A stretch of 64,000 bases of DNA from CAVORB01 sp963736235 (GTDB lineage: Bacteria > Pseudomonadota > Gammaproteobacteria > Chromatiales > Chromatiaceae). Each line of letters starts with the position of its first letter. Position 1 is the stretch's first letter. The DNA is taken from positions 310,001 to 374,000 of the forward strand of contig CAVTOR010000006.1 of NCBI GenBank assembly GCA_963736235.1. Reading direction: 5' to 3'. Positions 57,409 to 64,000 of the stretch are shown piece after piece. Both the position numbers and the translations under genes were made by a program. The notes under the pieces were generated by a model. The model did no database searches. It worked only from the letters and a program-made list of their open reading frames with translations, and had not been told where the DNA came from.

Positions 57409-58598
57409 ATGTTGAGCGCCGAACAGATGCTCTCTCTGCCCGACTTCTTTGCCGACATCCCCGATCCCCGCCGCGGCCAGGGACGCCTCCATCCCCTGCC
57501 CGCGGTGCTGGCCATCGCCGCGGGTGCCACCCTGTGCGGCATGCGCGGCTACAAAGCCATCAGCCTGTGGGCCCAAGACCTTGGCCAGAAGGCGCGGGCG
57601 CGCTTTCGCTGTTGCTACCGCAACCGTCGCTACGCGGTACCCAGTCGTACCGTCATCCGCGAGGTGCTCACCCGCGTTGACCCGGATGCCTTAGACAGCG
57701 CCCTACAACGCTGGAACACCCAGCGGGCGGCGACCGACGAAGGGCTGGCCATCGACGGCAAGACGATGTGCAATGCCATCGATGCCGAAGATCGCCAGAC
57801 CCACATCCTCGGCGTCGTCGGCCACCAGAGCCAGACCTGCCACACTCAAAAAAAGTCGGCTCCCTGCCCGTAGGCGGCAGCGACGAGGTCAAGCAAACCA
57901 ACGAGATCGGGATGGTCATCCCGCTGCTGGAACCCATCGATATCGCTGGCAAGACCATCACCGCCGACGCCCTGCTGACCCAACGCAAGCTCGCCCAATA
58001 CCTCATCGAGCGCAACGCCGACTACGTCTTCACCGTCAAAGGCAATCAGCCGATCTTGCGCGAAGACATCCGCCTAATCTTCCAGGGCCGCGGCACACCC
58101 GACTTCACCGAGCCGCTCACCCTGGCCCATGGCCGCATCGAGCAGCGCTGCATTTGGACCAGCACCGCCCTCAACGACTACCTCGACTTCCCCGGTGTCG
58201 GCCAAGTCTTCGTCATCGCCCGCCCCACCATCGAGAAGACCACCGGCCAGAGCTCGACCGAAACCGTCTACGGCATCACCAGCCATTCCCCGACAACCGC
58301 CAGCGCCGCGGCCATCCTGGCCTTCAACCGCGGCCACTGGACCGTCGAGAACGGCTGCCACTACATCCTCGACTGGAACTGGGACGAGGATCGCCGCACC
58401 ATCCGCACCGGACACGGTCCCGAGAACATTACCGCCCTACGCCGCTTCGCCACCGGTGCCATCAGGTCCAAGTCCCGCGATACCGTCGCCGCGACCATCC
58501 AGCGCCTGGCGCGCAATGTCCGCCTGGTCTTCGACTACCTGCGCATGACCGACAACTCCCGGCACCGTTCGCCGTCCCTCCAAGCTCAGGCGGGCTAG
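57409..58598 (+). mobile_element. ISAs1-family transposase (one -1 frame break)
   Basis: The roughly 396-residue H-repeat/ISAs1-type DDE transposase starts MLSAEQMLSLPDFFADIPDPRRGQGRLHPLPAVLAIA. DEGLAIDGKTMCNAIDAEDRQTHILGVVGHQ holds the first catalytic Asp, KTITADALLTQRKLAQYLIE the second, and FNRGHWTVENGCHYILDWNWDED the Glu. After CHTQKK the frame shifts by -1 and continues VGSLPVGGSDEVKQTNEI. The shift falls in A AAA AAG (57847-57854), either a lost A in the run or a slippery site. Terminal repeats were not identified. Confidence 0.88.
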
Positions 58599-58694
58599 AA
58601 CGGATTCGCCGTGTGGTAGTCCTGGTTCCGCGTTTCCACCCCATAGCTTATGGGTTATCATGAAAAAATCGCTTAATATCAGGATCTCATTAAA

Positions 58695-59973
58695 GTGGAT
58701 CGCCACAACCGTACGCCGCTGCTGGATCTCGGCACCACAGGCTTCAGCGCCGCAGCCGTCTTCCGGAGCGCGACCCGGCGTTCGCCTACCTCTGCAAAAA
58801 GTTCGCAGATACGCATTCGGGGAACGCTGGCCTTTTCCTTGCTGGTCACGCTCACCGCCGGTCTGTCCGAAGCGCAGACGGACCAGTGGCTGGAAACGGT
58901 CAGGGGGATTCACCCATATGCGGCCGTCAGCGTTGCCACCGACTCCAACCTGCTGCGCAATCCTGATTTTCTAAACGACGACTCGGACCAATACGTCACG
59001 CTCGAGGCCGGATTCGATACCGAGCTGCGCCTCAGCCGCCAGCGCTTTCTGATCGACGGTCGCATCTACCGCACCAGCTACGACCGCTTCGGCGAGTTCG
59101 ATCACACCGGCGGCGACGCGCGGTTGCTTTGGAACTGGGTTGCGGGAAGCCTTTGGGAAGACACCCTGGGCTACTCGTACGACCGCTCGATGCGCGACTT
59201 CACAACCGAGCTCGTTCCGACCAACGATATGCGGAATCGCAATAAGGTCTTCGGTAGCGCGAACCGTTGGCTAACGCCCCGTTGGCGTATGGGCGCACAG
59301 GCCGATTGGTCCGATATCTCCTTTACGGAGAATGACTTTCTCAACAAGGATGTCTTCGGGTTGGGTGCGAATCTGGACTACGTCAGCAAGGCGAACAACT
59401 CGCTAGGATTCAAGGTGGAAGTCTCGTCGTCCCAGTTCACCAACCGCGACGATCGCGATTACAACGATTTGACCCTGGGCCCCACGGCAGACTGGAAGGT
59501 GACCGGAAAAACCCGAATCAAGGCCGATCTTGGTTACGAGGCCAGAAGGTACGATGACTTGACGAAGAGGCTTCCGACGGATTCGTCGGGCGCGTTCGGG
59601 CAATCTGGCAAGCGACAGGGAAAACCAGGGTAGAGGCCCAGATATACCGTGACTTGAGCAATTTCGATGACGAGATCGCCAACTATGCAATTGTCGACGG
59701 TGTCAGCCTCACTCCGCAGTGGAACATTACGCCGAAGACCAGCCTTCGCGGTCTAGCAACCAGAAGAGAGATTTCCAGGACGCCGCCAGCACCGTGTCGG
59801 TGGTCTCGGACAGGGTCGATAGGGTCGGCACCTTGGGCCTATCGCTCGGTTGGCAACCGCGCCGCAACATTGCACTGTCGCTCGATTTCGAAGCCGGGTC
59901 CCGTGATTCGAACAGAGCGGTCCGAGACTACGATTATCAATCTCTGCAAGCCGGCATTAAGGTCGGTCTCTGA
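58695..59973 (+). CDS. EpsL-like outer-membrane beta-barrel of exopolysaccharide secretion (two frame disruptions)
   Basis: The product resembles the XrtB/PEP-CTERM-associated EpsL outer-membrane protein. A signal-like segment (IRGTLAFSLLVTLTAGLSEAQ) is followed by HPYAAVSVATDSNLLRNPDF and alternating amphipathic strands ending in aromatic residues (RFLIDGRIYRTSYDRFGEFDH and others). The frame changes near 59580 and again near 59750. The final part (RNIALSLDFEAGSRDSNRAV, YQSLQAGIKVGL) ends with a classic barrel strand. The N-terminus is uncertain (GTG at 58695); the neighbouring IS may have displaced the native start. No other eps or xrt genes are present. Confidence 0.75.
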
Positions 59974-60017
59974 CGCATAATCCACACTTCCGAAACCGGC
60001 CAGACGATCAAGCGACT

Positions 60018-60200
60018 TCAACGGCCGTTGCCGGCTGGGCCCAGCCGTTCGCGCGGACCGGTATCGCATGCGAGATAGCGGACGATGCCTTCGTCCGTCT
60101 CGCCGACCCCACCGAGGCGCACCGCCCAAGCACCGCTCTCACATCCTTCACCAGTAACCTCAATCAGCAGGCGCGACCGTGCTGTCGGATCCCCGGCCAC
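60018..60200 (-). CDS. Possible small protein (60 aa)
   Basis: A short GTG-started frame encodes LLIEVTGEGCESGAWAVRLG and VRYLACDTGPRERLG, which look coding rather than random. It is downstream of the norF-like gene on the same strand. No family or Shine-Dalgarno was recognised. It could be the end of a larger frameshifted gene whose start is lost in 60200-60240. If it is not real, 59974-60239 is empty. Confidence 0.3.
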   Translation of the reverse strand: MAGDPTARSRLLIEVTGEGCESGAWAVRLGGVGETDEGIVRYLACDTGPRERLGPAGNGR

Positions 60201-60239
60201 TTCCGCCGTGGCACGGCGATCCCCGTTTCATCTCCCGAG

Positions 60240-60535
60240 TCAAAGACTGGTCATCAAGGCGATCTGGGGTCCGAACAGATAGGTCAGGACCAGTAGAAGG
60301 GGTATCGTTACCCCGTAGAGCCGTACCATCCGGCGGATACTGGGGTTAGCGTCGGCCAGTTCCATGAAGTGATCGATCACCATGCGGCCCTGAGCACCAT
60401 CATCGCCGCGACACTGATCGTGAGCCAGAGACCTGGCTCCACAGTATCTCCGAGCGCCGCTCCGGTCAGGGTAAGCGTGATCAGCACAAGCCACACGAGA
60501 TCGAGTTTGCGTGAACGTCCAAGAGGTCTCCGCAT
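60240..60535 (-). CDS. NorF/COX4-like small membrane protein (one frame disruption)
   Basis: The protein starts MRRPLGRSRKLDLVWLVLITLTLTGAALGD, then VEPGLWLTISVAAMMVLRA. It continues in another frame with MVIDHFMELADANPSIRRMVRLYGVTIPLLLVLTYLFG. This matches the NorF/prokaryotic cytochrome oxidase subunit IV family: two to three helices with an HFMEL motif. One missing C near 60385 accounts for the shift. The start overlaps the norE-like stop by one base (TGATG), so translation is coupled. Confidence 0.8.
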
Positions 60536-61127
60536 CAACGCAGGATGTAAAAGAGCGGGAAGATCATGAGCCAGATCAGATCCGTGGCATGCCAGTAACT
60601 GGCGAAGGCAACCAGGCCAGCGTTCTCGGTTGACGAGTAGCCGCCCAGGCGGGTGCGGAAAATAACCCAGGTCAGCCCCAGCAAGCCCCAGCTCACATGT
60701 ACCAGATGATTGAAGGTGAGGTAATAGTACGCCATCTGGAAGACGTCGCCCCCGCCGTCCAGCCCTTGGGTCAGGTTCCAACGCACCTCCAGAAACTTCA
60801 CTACCGGATAGCCGAGCCCGACAAAGAGCGCTGCCGTCAACCAGCGGAGACCGCCTCGGCTGTCGTCGCTGCGGATCGCCCGTACCGCCCGGGCCACGAA
60901 GAAGCTGCTGGTGAGCATGATGACGGTGTTCGCGGTCCCGGCCAGGGTCGATAGCCGCCGCGCCCCGGCGGCGAAGGCCTCCGGGTGATGGGCGCGGGCG
61001 ACGAAGTAGACGAGAAACATGAGACCAAACTCGGTGAGCTCGGCATAGATCCCGACCCAGATCGCCGTGTTACGGGAATTCGCCCTCTGGCACCCGCGGT
61101 CGAGCGAGGTACGGAAACCGCTATCAT
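60535..61127 (-). CDS. NorE/cytochrome c oxidase subunit III-like protein (one frame disruption)
   Basis: The COX3-like membrane protein has a short N-terminus (ATG at 61127, ending GRIP) that shifts frame near 61070 into NTAIWVGIYAELTEFGLMFLVYFVAR. The next helices include TVIMLTSSFFVARAVRAI, GLRWLTAALFVGLGYPVVKFLEV, FNHLVHVSWGLLGLTWVI and YWHATDLIWLMIFPLFYILR, the last with the family WHxxDxxW motif. One missing G or T explains the break. Without norCB or coxAB in the window its oxidase partner is unknown. It is coupled to the norF-like gene. Confidence 0.83.
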
Positions 61128-61263
61128 TGGGCAGCGGCGGACAGAGCGTTTACCGCCGGGTTTGGTTTGGTAGCCGATCGTTTACTTTCGGCTTTCCCAA
61201 ATCGGCTGCTCGGAATGTGAGCCTGATCGACGCTGTTGCACCCCGCTGTCTGTAGCGCCGTAC

Positions 61264-62063
61264 TCACTGAGTTGGCGCGTCTTCCGCAGTCAGAAAAACA
61301 GAACGGTAGAGCGCGAAGCTGGCGTAGGCGAGCACCGGAAGCGTCACCAGCAGCAAAGGCAGCACCAGGATGGAGAGCAGTGTCGTCCCCGTGAGCACGG
61401 CACCCCATGCGATGCTGGCGGGAAAACTACCGAATACCGCCCGCACGCTGGCGTGGATTGCCTGAACCGCGTTGGCGCGTCCCTCATGCAGAAGCGGAAC
61501 CGAGAAGGCGGAGATCGCGAAGATGATGAGCGCCAACACCGAGCCCATGAGCGCACCCCAAAGCTCGAAGCTGATGATGTGACGCTCGAGCCGGATCAGC
61601 CAAGGCAGATCGTAAGGCAGGTGCTCGGCGCCGATCATGAAGGCGTACAGTACGGCGGCATCGGTAATCCAGATCAGAAACAGGAAGCTGCAGACCAGGG
61701 CGACCATCCAAAGACCGGCCGGCGCATGCACGAAAGCGGCGAAGGCATGCGGATGTCCGGTCGGTGGCCCTGGGCAGAGATCGTCGCGAGCCGGAAAAAA
61801 CCGGTCAGCAGCGCTGGTCCCACCAGCATGAAGCCACCTGCAAACGGCAAGGCCATCGGGGAAAGGCCAAGGTGGCCCACCATGGCGAGCAATATCGGCC
61901 CAAGAAGGGTAAACAGGCTGGCAAAGGCCATACTCGCGGCCGGTGCCGAGCGGAACGTGCGCCAACCCAAGCGCAACGCATCGGCGATATCTGATCTCGC
62001 GAACCTCCGCGGCGGCATCGCATCGCCAAGGAGAAGGAACTTTGCCGCCGACGGTTTGCTCAT
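61264..62063 (-). CDS. DUF2189 membrane protein (one frame disruption)
   Basis: The roughly 266-residue DUF2189 protein starts MSKPSAAKFLLLGDAMPPRRFARSDIADALRLGWRTFR and has six predicted helices. It shifts frame near 61747: RPDIR should be followed by HAFAAFVHAPAGLWMVALVC, and one missing C explains it. Helices include SMAFASLFTLLGPILLAMV, FMLVGPALLTGFFRLATI, WMVALVCSFLFLIWITDAAV and ILVLPLLLVTLPVLAYASFALYRSV. The function is unknown; the family is often found near respiratory genes. The ATG at 62063 is the natural N-terminus. Confidence 0.83.
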
Positions 62064-62308
62064 GGCGCCCAAGTGTAGCTCAGTAGAAGGGTTTCGCGGA
62101 TCGGGTGTCGAACGCCCGTTGGCCGAGATGAAGTCCAGCCCCTCCCGGTGACGACCGGGACAAGGAAGCATCGTCGAGCGTTGGGCGCCGTGTATGCGGC
62201 ATCGCGATCACCCGCGATATACCGCCTCCGCGCTCAAATCGCGCTGAAGTCGCCTGCCGGTCTTCGATTTGACGCACATCTACGTCACACCTAGAATGCT
62301 GCCTTTCC

Positions 62309-62383
62309 GGGCGCATAGCTCAGTGGGAGAGCACTGTCTTCACACGGCAGGGGTCGCTGGTTCGAACCCAGCTGCGCCCACCA
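62309..62383 (+). tRNA. tRNA-Val (CAC anticodon), CCA encoded
   Basis: The cloverleaf folds completely. The acceptor stem GGGCGCA pairs with TGCGCCC, the D-arm starts GCTC, the anticodon stem is CTGTC/GGCAG with loop TTCACAC (anticodon CAC), and the T-arm is GCTGG-TTCGAAC-CCAGC. ACCA is encoded at the end. It decodes GUG valine codons. An abrupt AT-rich region begins about 100 bases beyond its 3' end, as for an integration site. Confidence 0.96.
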
Positions 62384-62462
62384 AATTCCCTTTCTGATAC
62401 AGCATGTTACGTGGCTATCCGGCGGCAGGCTCGGAGACCTCTTTGACGGGTGTGGGGCGAAA

Positions 62463-63380
62463 GTGGGACAACCGCTCCACCGCATATTGAAAGATGTCAT
62501 AAAGAAAAAAAGAGATAAACGCGAAAAAATTGAATTATATAAGGCAGAAAGACAAGAACGAGAAAAAAAGGAAAGGGAAAAAGAGGCACGTCTAAAAAAA
62601 ATAATAAAACTAATAGTAGGAGCAGTTGTGATAGTACTGCTTGGGGTCGCAGGTTCTTATTGGTATATATGGAACGAAGCGATACAAAAGCAAAATGAAT
62701 TTTGGGATATTGCCAAAAAAATTCCAAGTGAAAAAGGTTTCATAGCCTATCTAAAGGATTACCCGAATGGGACATTTGAGCAAGAAGCCTTAAAAGCCAT
62801 AGATACATTCTATTTGAATAAGGCAATTAATGATACAACCCCTCAGCGTATAAATCTATTTGAAAAGTATTTAAGTGAAACCACAAAATTAACAGGATCT
62901 TATGGTTATGTTATTGAAAATAAAGAGGCTATAAAGGATACAATCAAAAGAATTAATGAAGAAAATAATCGAGAATCTAATCAGGATAGGGATGCTTGGG
63001 AAAATGCCAATAAAACGCCACAAACTTTTAATGGTTATCTGAATTATATTAAGAATCCGTCCTATCAAAAAAAGCAGCATATCAAAGAGGCTGTAGAAAA
63101 AATCAAAGAACTGGGAAGAATAGGTATATTATATAGCGGTAGAATTAACGGGGGACATATAGAAGATGCTAAGTTTGACTATGTTTGGTCAAGGGATAAT
63201 AGCAAAAATATTCCCTCGATAGGTGATATAGTAAGAGCGAAACAAGATCGAAACACCTACATACTATCAAATGAACTTCTCCGATCAAGATGGCCTTGGC
63301 GTGGTGGAGAAAATGCCTATGTACTGGGAGTATTAATAAACTATGAAACACTGTTTTTACAAATTTTATATGAAAAATAA
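62463..63380 (+). CDS. AT-rich single-pass membrane protein with W-A...YL repeats
   Basis: The 305-residue product has a very basic and acidic coiled N-terminus (KKKRDKREKIELYKAERQERE), one membrane helix (LIVGAVVIVLLGVAGSYWYIW, about residues 50-70) and an outside domain. Two related 70-residue segments follow: EFWDIAKKIPSEKGFIAYLKDYPNGTFEQEALKAI and DAWENANKTPQTFNGYLNYIKNPSYQKKQHIKEAV. This W..A....Y..YL..YP.G....A pattern is common in caspase-like and FGE-type proteins. The gene is AT-rich, unlike the chromosome. The start (GTG 62463) may be displaced; TTG 62487 is an alternative. No function is assigned. Confidence 0.65.
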   Translation: MGQPLHRILKDVIKKKRDKREKIELYKAERQEREKKEREKEARLKKIIKLIVGAVVIVLLGVAGSYWYIWNEAIQKQNEFWDIAKKIPSEKGFIAYLKDYPNGTFEQEALKAIDTFYLNKAINDTTPQRINLFEKYLSETTKLTGSYGYVIENKEAIKDTIKRINEENNRESNQDRDAWENANKTPQTFNGYLNYIKNPSYQKKQHIKEAVEKIKELGRIGILYSGRINGGHIEDAKFDYVWSRDNSKNIPSIGDIVRAKQDRNTYILSNELLRSRWPWRGGENAYVLGVLINYETLFLQILYEK

Positions 63381-63534
63381 AATAATCTGAAATTTCGTAT
63401 ACTATTTTCTAAATATTAGAAAGGGTCCCCTCTCCTATTCACCTTTGTATTTCTAAAACAATATGAGGTTTAATTTTTTCGGATTACCGTCAATTGGGAT
63501 CAAGTATATCTATCACAACAGGGAAACTAAATTC
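63381..63534. other. AT-rich non-coding stretch
   Basis: This is an AT-rich region between the membrane protein and the remnant on the opposite strand. I see no gene or RNA, and no clear terminator hairpin. Confidence 0.3.
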
Positions 63535-63814
63535 TTATAATCGAGTTCGAGACTTCATCTGGATAGTTTTAAGAATTTGTTGCGCTTCAGGCATTTCCGG
63601 AAAATTCTTATATAATTGAATTAAACGGAATACCTCAGCGATTTATCTTATGTTGTTTGCGATTAAAAAAATTGCTCCACCCCTTTTTTTCTTATATTTC
63701 TCTTGATAACTAAACAACAGTATAGCTTCCTGGTACATAGAAGCTATCTCCTGCCAATATTCATTGTAGCTCAGGGTCATGGTCACGAAGAAACCCTTCC
63801 AGCCAGTATTTCAT
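63535..63814 (-). pseudogene. Decayed AT-rich ORF remnant
   Basis: On the minus strand an ATG at 63814 begins MKYWLEGFLRDHDPELQ and stops at TGA. One base shifted, the frame goes on as EYWQEIASMYQEAILLFSYQEK, YKKKRGGAIFLIANNIR, stop, then IAEVFRLIQLYKNFPEMPEAQQILKTIQM to the stop at 63535. The pieces read as one protein with a frameshift and an internal stop. No family is recognised. It could also be sequencing error in a real gene. Confidence 0.4.
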
Positions 63815-63851
63815 ATTAACCAATGTGCTGATTTACCCATCCCGTACCGGA

Positions 63852-64000
63852 TTAAATCCTTCTATGATGTACTAAATTCCAGATCACAGTTTTATTTGGG
63901 AGACTCTGGTTTGCTTTGGTTCCAATTCCTGGGCCGTCTTTCGAAGTCATGCCAGGGCCATCCTTGGTAAGAATTTCCGGACCATCCTTAGAAGTCATCC
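63852..64000 (-). CDS. C-terminal end of an octapeptide-repeat protein (runs off the window)
   Basis: On the minus strand, in frame and open to the right edge, the reading is TSKDGPEI-LTKDGPGM-TSKDGPGI-GTKANQSLPNKTVIWN and then a stop at 63852. Three near-identical 8-residue units (x-T-K/S-K-D-G-P-G, 24 bases each) stand before a short tail. The repeats are AT-rich like the island. The start lies outside the window. The function is unknown. Confidence 0.45.
   Translation of the reverse strand, partial: MTSKDGPEILTKDGPGMTSKDGPGIGTKANQSLPNKTVIWNLVHHRRI

Noticed and set aside
62291..62500. Minus-strand frame reading LGSNQRPLPCEDSALPLSYAPG
   Set aside because: This is the well-known false protein produced by translating the antisense strand of a tRNA gene; the tRNA-Val explains the sequence.
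63779..63970. Plus-strand frame of 63 codons at the right edge
   Set aside because: It is antisense to the octapeptide-repeat frame, whose regular 24-base period is better explained on the minus strand.

Overview
The window is GC-rich chromosomal DNA from a sulfur-metabolising gammaproteobacterium, most likely a Chromatiales/Chromatiaceae-type sulfur oxidiser. The evidence is a dissimilatory-type ATP sulfurylase (sat), a membrane-linked [NiFe]-hydrogenase of the HynS-Isp1-Isp2-HynL (group 1e) type known from Thiocapsa and Allochromatium, a three-gene proton-translocating transhydrogenase (pntAA-pntAB-pntB), pyruvate phosphate dikinase, a B12-binding radical SAM enzyme and an EpsL-like exopolysaccharide outer-membrane protein. 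No single gene fixes the genus.

Layout. 0-5 kb: 5' end of parC, metY (O-acetylhomoserine sulfhydrylase), a pentapeptide-repeat protein, sat. 5-16 kb: DUF1631 protein, lytic transglycosylase, NUDIX hydrolase, DUF882 protein, a glycine-rich membrane protein, a YhaN/Rad50-like ATPase with two membrane segments plus a small overlapping gene, an RNase II-family exonuclease, ygfZ. 16-22 kb: lysS-prfB with the canonical RF2 frameshift site, a RAYT-type transposase, a DDE transposase, a cupin protein. 22-36 kb: ppdK, valS (badly frameshifted), a Deg-type protease, hrpA, a SemiSWEET transporter, a radical SAM protein. 36-48 kb: pntB-pntAB-pntAA, ppsR, an unknown gene, then the hydrogenase locus (hypC divergent; hynD, hupH-like, hynS, isp1, isp2, hynL). 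48-56 kb: L,D-transpeptidase, LigB-like dioxygenase, AsmA, GlcG/HbpS-like protein, ispG, and an overlapping mazG-yjbQ-Nudix operon. 56-62 kb: a decayed DUF4338 gene fused to an ISAs1 transposase, broken epsL, norE/norF-like oxidase subunits, a DUF2189 protein. 62.3-64 kb: tRNA-Val(CAC) followed by an abrupt AT-rich island carrying a membrane protein, a decayed ORF and the end of an octapeptide-repeat protein.

How it works together: sat, the hydrogenase and the transhydrogenase fit a chemolitho- or photolithotroph that moves electrons from reduced sulfur and H2 into quinones and NADPH. MazG, YjbQ and two Nudix enzymes look like nucleotide/cofactor housekeeping.

Caution: from about 17.4 kb onward many genes (lysS, prfB, valS, hynS, isp1, hynL, the dioxygenase, epsL, norE, norF, DUF2189) carry single-base indels, while the first 17 kb has none that I could find. 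Several are essential genes, so sequencing or assembly error is the simplest explanation. I annotate them as whole, frame-disrupted genes. The least explained parts are the dispersed hairpin repeat (3.0, 8.4 and 33.8 kb), the membrane-embedded SMC-like ATPase, the inverted repeat over the hupH-like start, and the AT-rich island at the right edge.
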